Source: Spiribacter halobius
GTDB taxonomy: Bacteria; Pseudomonadota; Gammaproteobacteria; Nitrococcales; Nitrococcaceae
Length of the DNA stretch: 64,000 nucleotides
Assembly (NCBI RefSeq): GCF_020883455.1
Contig: NZ_CP086615.1
Span: 1,922,001 to 1,986,000 of the forward strand
Direction of reading: 5' to 3'
Under the pieces are notes generated by a model. The model was not told the DNA's origin. It worked only from the letters and a program-made list of their open reading frames with translations, and made no database searches. A program made the translations under genes and the position numbers. Positions 1-9,019 of the stretch are shown in pieces (within the stretch, counting starts at the first letter, position 1; each line of letters starts with the position of its first letter).

Positions 1-537
1 CTCGGCGGCGATCTCGGCCAGGGCCTGGCGGTCCTGCTCCCGGGTAGCCGCCTCGTTGCGCCGCGCCCATTCCGCAAGCCGCGCCTCCACCGAGCGCGGC
101 CAGCCGAGGAAGGCGCACTGGGCGCGGACTGCGAAGGGTTCGCAGAAGTCACTGACGAGGTCCACATCCCCCGCGCCGCGTGCAGCCTCGGCCAGCTCGC
201 GGGCGATGCCGTCGAGCTCGGGCTCCAGTCCGGCCACCTCGGCGGGCTCGAAGTAGCGCTCGACGAGGCGCCGGAAGGGCGTGTGCTGGGGTGGATCCAT
301 GCCGTTCGGCACCGACAGGTGCCGCGAGACCGAGTTGCTGAAGGTCTCCGGGTCTTGCAGCACCGCGCGGATGCCGGCGTTGTCCGTCAGGGTCCAACCG
401 AGCAGCCCGCTCCATGCCATGGGGCAGCGCGCGCGCAGTCCGTCGTAGGCGGCGAGTGGATCGCGGATCACGTCATCGCTGCGTGGGTCCCAGTCCTGCG
501 GGCATTGTGGGGTCACGATGGGCGCCTCCGAGGCCAT
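1..537 (-). CDS. Cytochrome P450, N-terminal part (cut by window edge)
   Basis: Reading leftward from an ATG at 537 there is an open frame of 179 codons running off the window. Residues 17-40 have the bacterial P450 opening (DPRSDDVIRDPLAAYDGLRA), followed by DPETFSN near 62. The motif DPPQHTPFRRLVERYF at about 81-96 is the conserved helix C region of soluble bacterial CYPs. The I-helix and the haem-ligand cysteine lie outside the window, so catalytic competence cannot be judged and the substrate is unknown. No membrane anchor is seen, as expected for a soluble P450. A TATACT-like element at 557-562 on the same strand could be its -10, but no good ribosome-binding site precedes this ATG, so the start is provisional. 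Confidence 0.82.
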   Translation of the reverse strand, partial: MASEAPIVTPQCPQDWDPRSDDVIRDPLAAYDGLRARCPMAWSGLLGWTLTDNAGIRAVLQDPETFSNSVSRHLSVPNGMDPPQHTPFRRLVERYFEPAEVAGLEPELDGIARELAEAARGAGDVDLVSDFCEPFAVRAQCAFLGWPRSVEARLAEWARRNEAATREQDRQALAEIAAE

Positions 538-751
538 GGTGCGTTGTATCCAAAGCAGTATAGTGATTGCTTGTTCTGTGAGGCGTACGGTACAGATGCC
601 ACGGCGACGCGTCATGGCGTGAGGCGCCAAGGTGTTGTGACCGGCGGGCAGCGGGGGGGAGCGCAAGTGCGCTGGGTTCCCGGTGCGCGGGCGCGGGGCG
701 CCAGCCCGTCGTATCGGCGGGGCTGGCGCCCGGGGCTCGGGTGAACGGTCG
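538..751. other. Intergenic stretch between the P450 gene and a repeat element
   Basis: No coding frame of credible composition is seen on either strand. It holds the upstream region of the leftward P450 gene, including an AT-richer patch at 541-580. The remainder leads into the inverted-repeat element at 752. Confidence 0.5.
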
Positions 752-935
752 CTAGCCCGGATATCTCACCGATTCACGGCTGCGGGCGCGGATCTGGCGG
801 GCAGGCCCGCGTTGCGCTCGGCCCGGGTGCTCGACGTACTGTCGAGTACGCCTGCGCGCCCGAGCTCTCCCGCGCCTTGTCCTGCCCGCCATCTCCACGC
901 CCTCGCTGCGCGAATCGGTGAGATATCCGGGCTAG
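752..935. repeat. REPIN/MITE-like element with 24-bp perfect terminal inverted repeats
   Basis: The left end (752-775, beginning CTAGCCCGGATATCTCACCG) is the exact reverse complement of the right end (912-935). The 184-bp unit has no reading frame of its own. The bases just outside each end are TCG (749-751 and 936-938), which could be a 3-bp target duplication. Partial copies of the right-hand half (GAATCGGTGAGA...) occur at 7148-7202, 34765-34803 and 50219-50242. Two inverted half-sites around a spacer match the REPIN or MITE layout. No transposase or RAYT gene is in the window. Confidence 0.75.
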
Positions 936-938
936 TCG

Positions 939-1547
939 TCAGTGGCCGTCGCAGACGGGGCAGCGTTGCGCGGCGTCGACCCCGACTGGCCAGAGGCCGC
1001 CGGCCTCGTGCACGATCCGCCGTCGTAGCACAGCGTACTCGGACCGCTCCGGGTTCACCTCGGTGAGGCCGCAGTGCCAGTGGCAGGCGGTCACCAGCTC
1101 GAGCCAGTCGCGCGTACGGAGATGCTGCTCGAGTGCGGGGAACACCGCCGTCTCCTCGCGGGCAATGAGCGCCTGATAGCCGTGGACGTAGCGCAGCCCG
1201 AGCCGGGTCAGGCGCTGTCGCGGGACCATCAGTCCGTCGAGCACCTCGCTCACCATGCGTTGCAGCTTGCGCCCGGCGGTGACGACGCGCCCGCGTTCCC
1301 GGTTGAGTGCCGCGGCGGCGTTGGCGAGATGCGGCGCCCGCTCGCCGAGTCGCTCGAGCAGCCGGGCCTCCAGCGGGTGGTGATGGCGCTCGGGCTCGTC
1401 ACCGAGGTAGTCCAGCAGCTCCGCCATGACCTCGAAGTCCGGCGAGCCGCCGTCGTGGGTGCTGAGGAGCTGGCGCTCGAGGATGGTGAGGAGCCCGTGC
1501 AGCTCGCGGTGCTCCTCGCGCAGCCCGTCAAGGGTGTTGTGCGGCAT
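939..1547 (-). CDS. Hemerythrin HHE-domain protein
   Basis: A 202-residue protein with the HHE cation-binding fold. An early EEHRELH motif (residues 11-17), a PERHHHPLE motif near 50-58 and a later HGYQALIAREETAVFPALEQH segment give the spaced His/Glu ligands of a di-iron four-helix bundle. The C-terminus ends CPVCDGH, an unusual CxxC tail that could bind metal or act in redox. The start at 1547 is chosen because GGGAGG lies about 8 nt upstream; an in-frame GTG/ATG 5 codons earlier lacks this. It lies downstream of nsrR on the same strand with its own extended -10 promoter. A role in nitric oxide or oxygen sensing or Fe-S repair is inferred from this neighbour. Confidence 0.85.
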   Translation of the reverse strand: MPHNTLDGLREEHRELHGLLTILERQLLSTHDGGSPDFEVMAELLDYLGDEPERHHHPLEARLLERLGERAPHLANAAAALNRERGRVVTAGRKLQRMVSEVLDGLMVPRQRLTRLGLRYVHGYQALIAREETAVFPALEQHLRTRDWLELVTACHWHCGLTEVNPERSEYAVLRRRIVHEAGGLWPVGVDAAQRCPVCDGH

Positions 1548-1575
1548 GGTGGGGCCTCCCATTCATCACATAAGT

Positions 1576-1584
1576 AGTATAGCA
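1576..1584 (-). promoter_or_regulatory. Extended -10 promoter of the hemerythrin gene
   Basis: On the minus strand the sequence TGCTATACT forms an extended -10 element, 29 bp upstream of the chosen start codon, in an AT-rich island within GC-rich surroundings. Just upstream is ACATTTAACATTTATTT, a tandem ACATTT that could be a regulator site. It does not match the canonical NsrR dyad well, so NsrR control is only a possibility. Confidence 0.5.
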
Positions 1585-1650
1585 AATAAATGTTAAATGT
1601 CGCAGGCCATGAGGCGGGTTGCGGATGGGTGCGAGGCAAGGGCAGGGGGC

Positions 1651-2091
1651 TCAGGCGAAGCTGATCGTCTTCAGCTGGTCGGCAAGCTGCCGCCGGGGTG
1701 CGATGAGATCGGCCAGGGTGTAGCGGTCAAGCACCTCGAGAAAGGCGCGCAGGGCCTCGTCGAGGGCGCCGCGCAGCACGCACACCGGGGCCAGGCAGCA
1801 GGTGTTGTCGCTGCCGAAGCACTCCACCAGCTCGAGGCTCGTCTCCGTGCGCCGCACCAGCTCGCCGACATTGATCTCCTCCGGTGCCCGCCGCAGCCGG
1901 ATGCCGCCGCGCTTGCCGCGCACCGTTTCGATGTAGCCGATGCGCCCGAGATCGAAGACCACCTTCATGACATGGTTGCGCGAAATGCCGTAGGCCTCGG
2001 CGATCTCGCTGATGGTCGCGAGCCCCTCGCCGCGCACCCCCAGGTACATCAGCACGCGCAGGGAGTAGTCGCTGTAGCGCGTGAGCTTCAT
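1651..2091 (-). CDS. nsrR: Rrf2-family nitric-oxide-responsive repressor NsrR
   Basis: A 146-residue Rrf2 protein. The N-terminal winged helix (MKLTRYSDYSLRVLMYL... with recognition segment GISRNHVMKV at 35-44) and the wing RGKRGGIRL (58-66) match NsrR. The iron-sulfur cysteines are C91, C98/C99 and C104 in the segment ECFGSDNTCCLAPVC, the NsrR arrangement. The C-terminal LDRYTLADLI also matches. NsrR represses NO-detoxification genes when its Fe-S cluster is intact. The start at 2091 gives the canonical N-terminus and has GAGGAA 9 nt upstream. The gene next on the same strand is a hemerythrin, a frequent NsrR target class. Confidence 0.9.
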   Translation of the reverse strand: MKLTRYSDYSLRVLMYLGVRGEGLATISEIAEAYGISRNHVMKVVFDLGRIGYIETVRGKRGGIRLRRAPEEINVGELVRRTETSLELVECFGSDNTCCLAPVCVLRGALDEALRAFLEVLDRYTLADLIAPRRQLADQLKTISFA

Positions 2092-2092
2092 G

Positions 2093-2104
2093 GGAACCGG
2101 TTCC
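2093..2104. promoter_or_regulatory. 12-bp perfect palindrome over the nsrR ribosome-binding site
   Basis: GGAACCGGTTCC sits immediately upstream of the nsrR start codon and contains part of the GAGGAA ribosome-binding site. It could be an operator or a small RNA hairpin limiting translation. No second copy was noticed in the window, so its role is unknown. Confidence 0.35.
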
Positions 2105-2467
2105 TCGCAGTCGGCCGCAGCGGGGTGGAGCGTTTCTCGCCCCGCAACTGAGCCCTTTAATGGTTCATTCAGGATAATGGTTAGACGCGTCGCTAGCGAC
2201 CACCGGGTTGCTCCCTCGCAAGGGAAGAAAGGGTTATGCGTTATACGTATCCGGCCCGTAGGTGAGTCATGCGGGTCACGCGGTATGCGGCTGCCCATGC
2301 GCTCGCCAGAGAGGGCGCGGTGCGTGGCCCGCGAGAAGTACCAGTCGCAGCCCGCCTGAGCCCGACCCCTGGGTGACCCGGATCGGCGTCGCGCCTTTAT
2401 CGCAGTACCATGGGGCAGTCCGGAATGCTCCGGTGCCGCCAGGTCCGAGGCAGTGGGAGACGCGGCC
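2105..2467. other. Divergent intergenic region nsrR / DUF488 gene
   Basis: About 360 bp between divergently read genes. It is less GC-rich than its surroundings around 2150-2260 (for example TTTAATGGTTCATTCAGGAT on the plus strand), as expected for promoters firing both ways. No open frame with credible coding character was identified. No confident -35/-10 pair or operator can be named. Confidence 0.4.
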
Positions 2468-2890
2468 ATGTCCGCAGATATCTTGCTCAAGCGCGTGCGT
2501 GACCCGGTGGAGGAGGGTGACGGTACGCGTGTGCTTGTGGACCGGGTCTGGCCGCGCGGCGTGCGCAAGGCCGATGCCGCGGTGGACCGCTGGCTGAAGG
2601 AGGTCGCGCCCTCCACCGAGCTGCGCAAGTGGTTCGGCCACGACCCGGAGCGCTGGGCGGAGTTCCGCCGGCGCTACCGACGGGAGCTCGCCGACGTGCC
2701 GGAGGCGCTGCGCGAGCTCATGGCCTTGTGTCGCCGCGGGCCGGTGACGCTGCTGTTCGGCGCCCGCGACCGCGAGCACAACCAGGCGGTGGTGCTGCGC
2801 GAGGTGCTGCGCGAGGAGCTCGCGGCCGAGGACGAGCCCCGGGAGCCGGCGTCGCCGGTCTGCTACGCGGACCAGTTTCCGCAGCGATGA
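2468..2890 (+). CDS. DUF488 family protein (YeaO-like)
   Basis: A 140-residue protein with the family signatures DGTRVLVDRVWPRGV (about residues 19-33), WLKEVAPSTELRKWFGHDP (about 42-60), a conserved RRRYRREL segment and LLFGARDREHNQAVVL near the C-terminus. The biochemical function is not established for the family. The start at 2468 follows GGGAGA with a 7-nt gap; an earlier in-frame GTG lacks a ribosome-binding site. It is read divergently from nsrR and is followed 26 bp later by a small hypothetical gene that may share its transcript. Confidence 0.85.
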   Translation: MSADILLKRVRDPVEEGDGTRVLVDRVWPRGVRKADAAVDRWLKEVAPSTELRKWFGHDPERWAEFRRRYRRELADVPEALRELMALCRRGPVTLLFGARDREHNQAVVLREVLREELAAEDEPREPASPVCYADQFPQR

Positions 2891-2916
2891 GCCGGCCGGA
2901 GCGGCTGGGAGGTGCC

Positions 2917-3156
2917 ATGCGAACTCTGACCGATGACCGGGGCCGGCGCTGGAGCGTGGACGTGACCTTCGGTTCCTACGGCACCCATGTGCTGATCTTC
3001 GCCCTGCAGGGCGGGAGCGAGGTGCGCAAGACCGCCCTGGGTGCCGACTCGCAGATCGAGGCGGCGCAGACCCTGGAGGGGATGAGTGATGAAACCCTTG
3101 CCGAGGAGCTCGCCGCCTCGGTGCCGCTGGACGATGCGTCGCCATTCGGGATCTAA
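2917..3156 (+). CDS. Small hypothetical protein, 79 residues
   Basis: The frame starts at ATG 2917 with GGGAGG 6 nt upstream and encodes an acidic soluble protein. It opens MRTLTDDRGRRWSVDVTFGS, which reads like a beta-rich fold, and ends with an acidic helix (MSDETLAEELAAS). It follows the DUF488 gene on the same strand. I do not recognise a family and assign no function. The strong ribosome-binding site and normal codon use support it as a real gene. Confidence 0.6.
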   Translation: MRTLTDDRGRRWSVDVTFGSYGTHVLIFALQGGSEVRKTALGADSQIEAAQTLEGMSDETLAEELAASVPLDDASPFGI

Positions 3157-3337
3157 AGGGCTTGCAGGAGCGCCGCCATGACCACCCCTGCCGCAAGACT
3201 CGCGGGCGAGCGCCGCGCAGTCGCTACGCGTTCCCTCACTTGGCGGTATGCCCGCTGAGGTCATCCCGCCGATGCTGGCCTGGAAGCCACCCGTCGCTCA
3301 TGTCTCCGTTGCTGACGCCCGTGGCCCGGCTCAAGGC
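3157..3337. other. Convergent intergenic gap
   Basis: About 180 bp between the plus-strand hypothetical gene and the minus-strand DUF3565 gene. No gene, clear terminator hairpin with a T-run, or repeat was identified. Confidence 0.4.
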
Positions 3338-3559
3338 TCAACGACCCTCGAGGCAGTCCCGGCAGGGCAGGGTGTGGCCTAGCATGCGCCGCCGGCCGGT
3401 GGCGGTGACCACCCAGGGGCGCTGGAACCAGGGCGGGCGGTGGCGCACGTGCTGGGTGTGGCCACAGGCCAGGTCGGCGACCCAGTCGCCCTCCTCGTCC
3501 CGGTGGAAGCCGACGATGGGCTGGGGGACGCCGGGGCGAGCGTGCGGCCCGGTGCTCAT
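3338..3559 (-). CDS. DUF3565 small zinc-binding-like protein
   Basis: A 73-residue protein matching DUF3565: QPIVGFHRDEEGDWVADLACGHTQH (about residues 13-37, a CxH pair) followed by RHRPPWFQRPWV (39-50) and a C-terminal LPCRDC (CxxC). The CxH plus CxxC set suggests a structural zinc site. Its start overlaps the stop of the upstream FNR-like regulator gene by 4 bp, so the two are probably co-transcribed and translationally coupled. The molecular role of the family is not established. Confidence 0.8.
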   Translation of the reverse strand: MSTGPHARPGVPQPIVGFHRDEEGDWVADLACGHTQHVRHRPPWFQRPWVVTATGRRRMLGHTLPCRDCLEGR

Positions 3560-4266
3560 GATTCGGCGGGCCGCTCGGCCACGTGCGCCAGCGCGTCAGG
3601 GTCGCGGATCTCCACGCGCCGCCCGCGCCGACGCAGGATCCCGCGGGTCTCCAGCGTCGACAGGGCACGGCTTGCCGTGGCGAGGGTCATGTCCATGTGT
3701 GCGGCGAGACTGCGGCGGGACATTGGGAGCACGAGATGCGAGCCGGTGCGCAGGCGCCGGCGCAGGTCCAGCAGCACGGACGCCATGCGCTGCAGCGCGG
3801 AGCCGTGGCGCGCCCGCTGCAGGCCGGCAAGCACACCCTCCGAATCCTGGAGCAGCAGGCGCATCAGCGCCAGCGCCGTCCGCCGCTCGCCGGCGAGCAG
3901 CCGGGCCACCTCGCCCCGGGGCAGCATGCAGAGATGGCTCGGCTGCAACGCCACCCAGGAGGCGGCGCCGGGCCCCTCGGCCAGGCTCAGCGCTTCCCCC
4001 GGCAGCCGGTAGCCGGTGACGTCGACTTCGCCCTCCGGCATCACCCACTGGTGCTCCAGGGCGCCGGAGCGCACGGCGCAGGCGGTGGGGCCCGGCATGC
4101 CGGGCAGGGTCGCGCCGGCAGGCAACGACAGCCGCTTCAGCCCGCCGGTTGCGGCGAGCCGCAGCCGCGGTGCGAAGCAGAGCTTGTAGAGTCCGCACTC
4201 CTCGCAGGGGATGTTCGCGGCGCCGCCCCGGCTGGCGATGGATGGAGCGGTGCGCGGCTGGGTCAT
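3556..4266 (-). CDS. Crp/FNR-family regulator with FNR-type iron-sulfur cysteines
   Basis: A 236-residue protein (from ATG 4266, GGAG 9 nt upstream). N-terminal C21-x2-C24-x5-C30 (CEECGLYKLC) plus C113 in PSHLCMLP closely matches the four [4Fe-4S] ligands of FNR (20/23/29/122), so an oxygen-labile sensor is likely. A cyclic-nucleotide-like beta-roll follows, then a C-terminal helix-turn-helix (LAAHMDMTLATASRALSTLE). In the recognition helix the Ser-Arg pair of FNR is kept, but the glutamate three residues before the serine is alanine, which may change operator preference. It lies directly beside ubiVU, typical anaerobic FNR-regulated genes, and is coupled to DUF3565. An in-frame ATG 18 codons earlier is less likely. 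Confidence 0.85.
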   Translation of the reverse strand: MTQPRTAPSIASRGGAANIPCEECGLYKLCFAPRLRLAATGGLKRLSLPAGATLPGMPGPTACAVRSGALEHQWVMPEGEVDVTGYRLPGEALSLAEGPGAASWVALQPSHLCMLPRGEVARLLAGERRTALALMRLLLQDSEGVLAGLQRARHGSALQRMASVLLDLRRRLRTGSHLVLPMSRRSLAAHMDMTLATASRALSTLETRGILRRRGRRVEIRDPDALAHVAERPAES

Positions 4267-4337
4267 GCGTCGGTGCTCCACGGTCGAGTTCGGCCGGGTG
4301 AGGCTGTGCGTCGGGCGCATGCCAAGTTAACCAGTAA

Positions 4338-5240
4338 TCACAATGCAGCTTCAAGCTCGGCCGCCCCGGCCTGGCCATGCCAGTAGCCGTTGCAGGTCCC
4401 GACGGGGGCCAGCGGGGCGAGTGCCGCGGTGGTGGCCCCTGGGTCGGCACCGTGACGCAGGGCGTCGAAGCCCGCGACGACCTGCTCCGTCCCCTCCGCC
4501 TGGGGGACGATGCGGAGCGCGCGTGCGCCGGCGGCGACCACGGCGGGATACTCGGCGGCCAGGCTCTGGGTGAGGGCGGACTCGGTGTGGATGCCGTTGA
4601 TGTTGAGGAAGGGCCGTCCGTCCCGGGTGCGGGTGAGCCGGCCATCCGGGTCCCGTTGGCAGACGAAGCCGCACCGGTCCCGGGAGCGGTTCTCCGCCCG
4701 GGCCGTGAAGCAGCGGGCCGACCAGGCGAGCGGCAGCCGGCCCCAGACGAGGACCTCCAGGGTCATTGCCGGCTCGGCAGCGGCGAGCGCGGCGGCGTCG
4801 TCCCGCCCTAGCTCCGCGGCCAGGAGCCAGCGCTCCGCCCCGGCGGCACGCAGGCGGGCGAGGCTGCGCGGGTTGTAGACGTTGAGCGGACCCCCGGCGA
4901 CGAACGGCCGGCCGAGCCGGGCGAGGACGTTGACCGCGGCCATGTCGTTCGCCTCTACGGTGAACCGCGTCTCCCGGCAGAGCTGGCGCAGAGCGCCGAG
5001 CTCCGAGCCCGCCTCCAGCAGGGTCAGCGTGGAGATGACCACGCGCTTGCCGGCGGCTTCGAGCCGCTGGCCGATGGCCGCCCAGTCCGCGGGGCGCAGC
5101 TCCCGGCGCTTGGGGCAGACGGTCTCGCCCAGGTACACGGTATCCACGGGCCAGTCGCGGACGGCCGCGTAGAAGGCGAAGACGCGCTCCCGCGGCCAGA
5201 AGTAGGGAATGGGGGCGAGGGTCAGCTCGGGGATGCTCAT
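4338..5240 (-). CDS. ubiV: Oxygen-independent ubiquinone hydroxylation protein UbiV (U32 family)
   Basis: A 300-residue U32-fold protein. Cluster cysteines C42 (GETVCPKR), C177 (SARCF), C190 and C194 (DRCGFVCQRD) reproduce the four [4Fe-4S] ligands known for UbiV. UbiU-UbiV with UbiT carries out O2-independent hydroxylation steps in ubiquinone synthesis, using prephenate as oxygen donor in E. coli. It begins 14 bp after ubiU on the same strand, as in an operon. The start at 5240 gives the canonical N-terminus (MSIPELTLAPIPYFWPRE). Confidence 0.93.
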   Translation of the reverse strand: MSIPELTLAPIPYFWPRERVFAFYAAVRDWPVDTVYLGETVCPKRRELRPADWAAIGQRLEAAGKRVVISTLTLLEAGSELGALRQLCRETRFTVEANDMAAVNVLARLGRPFVAGGPLNVYNPRSLARLRAAGAERWLLAAELGRDDAAALAAAEPAMTLEVLVWGRLPLAWSARCFTARAENRSRDRCGFVCQRDPDGRLTRTRDGRPFLNINGIHTESALTQSLAAEYPAVVAAGARALRIVPQAEGTEQVVAGFDALRHGADPGATTAALAPLAPVGTCNGYWHGQAGAAELEAAL

Positions 5241-5253
5241 GGCGGGCTCCGTG

Positions 5254-6243
5254 TCAGCCCCAGGGGCGGTGATAGGCGCCGAGGGTGACCTGGCTGCCCT
5301 CGGCCAGCTCGCCGAGCCGGCGCTGCCAGGCGTCGGTCGGCGCCGGACTGCCGCTGCCGCAGGCGTCGATGGCCGCGCGCAGCAAGGCCGTGGCCTCCGC
5401 CACGTAGGCCGGGCTGCGCTGGCGGCCCTCCACCTTGATCGCCGCCACCCCCGCGCGCTGCAGGTCGGCAAGGATGTCGACGCTGCTGAGGCTGGTGGGC
5501 TCCTCGAAGGCGTGGTACGCGTTGCCGCCGACGAGGAAGCGGCCCTTGCAGAGCGTGGGATAGCCGGCCCGCTCGCCGGGTGCAAAGCGGTCGATGAGAT
5601 GGCCGTTGAGCCGCGCCTCCAGGCCCCCGGCCTGCTGCTCCCAGCGCACGTGGGCTGCCGGCGAGCAGGCACCGTAGGTGTTGGGGGACTGGCCAGTGGC
5701 GTAGCTGGACAGCAGGCAGCGCCCTTCCACCATGATGCAGAGGCTGCCGAAGCCGAACACCTCCACCGGCACCGGCGCGCTCGCGGCCACCTGCGCCACC
5801 TGCTGCAGCGAGAGCACGCGGGGCAGCACCGCGCGCCGGATGCCGAAGCTGCGGTGGTGGAAGTCGAGGGCCTCGGCGTTGGTGGCCGAGGCCTGCACCG
5901 ACAGATGCAGCCGCAGCCCGGGATGGCGCTCGGTGGCATAGTCCAGCACGCCGAGATCGGCGGCGATGAGGGCGTCGACGCCGAGACCCGCGGCGCGGTC
6001 CACCGCCGCCCGCCAGCGCGGCCAGCCGGCCGTGCCCGGATAGGTATTGATGGCGAGGTAGACCTTGCAGCCGCGGGCCCGGGCGTGCTCGATGCCGCGC
6101 TCGAGCTCGCGCTCGCCGAAGTTGAGGCCGGCGAAGTGGCGGGCGTTGGTGGCGTCGCGAAAGCCCGTGTACACCGCATTGGCACCCGCCTCCACGGCGG
6201 CCCGCAGAGCCGGCAGGCTGCCGGCGGGGCAGACCAGTTCCAT
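5254..6243 (-). CDS. ubiU: Oxygen-independent ubiquinone hydroxylation protein UbiU (U32 family)
   Basis: A 329-residue U32 protein starting MELVCPAGSLPALRAAVEAG. The [4Fe-4S] cysteines fall at C169, C176, C193 and C232 (SLCIMVEGRC, GACSP, TLCKG), the numbering reported for E. coli UbiU. It partners UbiV, encoded next. The gene is divergent from ubiT across a 144-bp gap that contains a possible FNR-type half-dyad, fitting anaerobic induction of the whole ubiTUV set. Confidence 0.94.
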   Translation of the reverse strand: MELVCPAGSLPALRAAVEAGANAVYTGFRDATNARHFAGLNFGERELERGIEHARARGCKVYLAINTYPGTAGWPRWRAAVDRAAGLGVDALIAADLGVLDYATERHPGLRLHLSVQASATNAEALDFHHRSFGIRRAVLPRVLSLQQVAQVAASAPVPVEVFGFGSLCIMVEGRCLLSSYATGQSPNTYGACSPAAHVRWEQQAGGLEARLNGHLIDRFAPGERAGYPTLCKGRFLVGGNAYHAFEEPTSLSSVDILADLQRAGVAAIKVEGRQRSPAYVAEATALLRAAIDACGSGSPAPTDAWQRRLGELAEGSQVTLGAYHRPWG

Positions 6244-6303
6244 GCAGCGTTCCTCCCGATGTCCCGTCAGCGATGCAGGCTGCCAGAGCGCTTCGGCAGT
6301 GGT

Positions 6304-6317
6304 TTGCGCTGCGACAA
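6304..6317. promoter_or_regulatory. Possible degenerate FNR-type operator between ubiU and ubiT
   Basis: TTGCGCTGCGACAA keeps the outer TTG-N8-CAA of the FNR dyad (TTGAT-N4-ATCAA) but deviates at the inner bases. It lies in the divergent ubiU/ubiT gap, and the window encodes an FNR-like protein with an altered recognition helix. The position and the known FNR control of ubiTUV in E. coli make it plausible. The match alone is weak. Confidence 0.35.
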
Positions 6318-6387
6318 ACGCGGGTCCGGAGGCCTGACCTAGGCTGCCGCCGGGTCACCACTGATGTCTGGCCCGAAGGAGGTGCCC

Positions 6388-6816
6388 ATGACACCGATTG
6401 CGCGCCCGGCCGCCGTGCCGTCTCTGCCTGCTCTGGATGCCCTGCTGCGCCTCCCGGCCGAGGCCGCGCTGAACCACGCCCTTGCCGCCAGCCTGAGCGA
6501 TGGGCGGCTGGGCTTCCTGGAAGGGAGGGTGCTGGTGCTCGAGGTGCAGGGAATCGGCCTGCGCCTGGCGCTGACGGTGCTGCGCGGCCGGCTGCTCGTG
6601 CTCCCGCCCGCCACCGCGGCGGACACCGTGATTCGCGGCCCTGCGGCGATCTTCGTCGGGCTTGCCCGGCGCCGCCTCGACCCGGATACGGCCTTCTTCC
6701 AGCGCCGGCTGGTGGTGGAGGGGGACACGGAGCTGGCGCTGGCGGCCAAGAATGCCCTCGACGGGATCGACGCCGAGGCGCTGCCGCCGCTGCTGCGCCG
6801 TGCGCTCCGGCTCTGA
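6388..6816 (+). CDS. ubiT: Ubiquinone biosynthesis accessory factor UbiT (SCP2 domain)
   Basis: A 142-residue protein with one SCP2 lipid-binding domain; the segment GRLGFLEGRVLVLEVQGIGLRLALTV and later FFQRRLVVEGDTELALAAKNALDGID are typical of YhbT/UbiT. UbiT is thought to bind the polyprenyl intermediates for the UbiU-UbiV hydroxylase. The start at 6388 follows AAGGAGG with a 6-nt gap; an earlier in-frame ATG has no such site. It is divergent from ubiU and overlaps a DUF2249 gene through TGATG. Confidence 0.9.
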   Translation: MTPIARPAAVPSLPALDALLRLPAEAALNHALAASLSDGRLGFLEGRVLVLEVQGIGLRLALTVLRGRLLVLPPATAADTVIRGPAAIFVGLARRRLDPDTAFFQRRLVVEGDTELALAAKNALDGIDAEALPPLLRRALRL

Positions 6817-7151
6817 TGCAAGCGGCCCGCATGGCACACTGTGCGGCAGCGCCTGCTGCGAGCCGTCCGCCGATGCCCGAGATCCCGCCCGATTCATCCT
6901 CAGCACGCCGCCACTACCCCGGCGGCACCATCGACCTGCGCCTGTTCGACCCGCGGGAGCGTCTGGGGCTGCTGCACATGACCCTGGAGGCCCTGCGGCC
7001 GGGCGAGGATCTGCTGGTGGTCTTCGGCGAGGCGCCGGCGCGGCTGCCGGCCCATCTCGAGGCCCGCTACCCGGGGCGCTTCCAGTGGCTGCCAGTGGCG
7101 GAGGGTCCGCCGGTGTGGGAGGTCTGCATCCGGCCGCTGGGGGAGCCCTAG
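6816..7151 (+). CDS. DUF2249 domain protein
   Basis: Up to 111 residues; the recognisable part is GGTIDLRLFDPRERLGLLHM...LRPGEDLLVVFGEAPARLPAHLEARYPGRFQW...PPVWEVCIRPL, a DUF2249 (TusA-like fold) domain common in denitrifiers and in NO or anaerobic gene sets. The first ATG overlaps the ubiT stop (TGATG), suggesting coupling. A start at 6873 (MPEIPPD) would remove a poorly conserved leader and is a real alternative. The TAG stop is part of the CTAG end of a repeat element. Confidence 0.72.
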   Translation: MQAARMAHCAAAPAASRPPMPEIPPDSSSARRHYPGGTIDLRLFDPRERLGLLHMTLEALRPGEDLLVVFGEAPARLPAHLEARYPGRFQWLPVAEGPPVWEVCIRPLGEP

Positions 7152-7202
7152 CCCGCCATTTCCACGCCCTCGCCTCTGGAATCGGTGAGACAGGTGGGCC
7201 AG
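7148..7202. repeat. Partial copy of the CTAGCCCG/CGGTGAGA repeat
   Basis: It begins CTAGCCCGCC, contains a stretch shared with the right part of the 752-935 element (CCACGCCCTCGC followed by GAATCGGTGAGA), and ends GGTGGGCCAG, so both ends can pair as a hairpin. Its CTAG supplies the stop codon of the DUF2249 gene. It lies between convergent genes and could terminate transcription. Confidence 0.65.
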
Positions 7203-7211
7203 CCCGAACGA

Positions 7212-9011
<1,800 letters not shown>

Positions 9012-9019
9012 GGCGGCGC

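Noticed and set aside
1585-1604. NsrR operator before the hemerythrin gene
   Set aside because: The ACATTTAACATTTATTT stretch is AT-rich and near the promoter, but it does not form the 11-1-11 inverted repeat of known NsrR sites.
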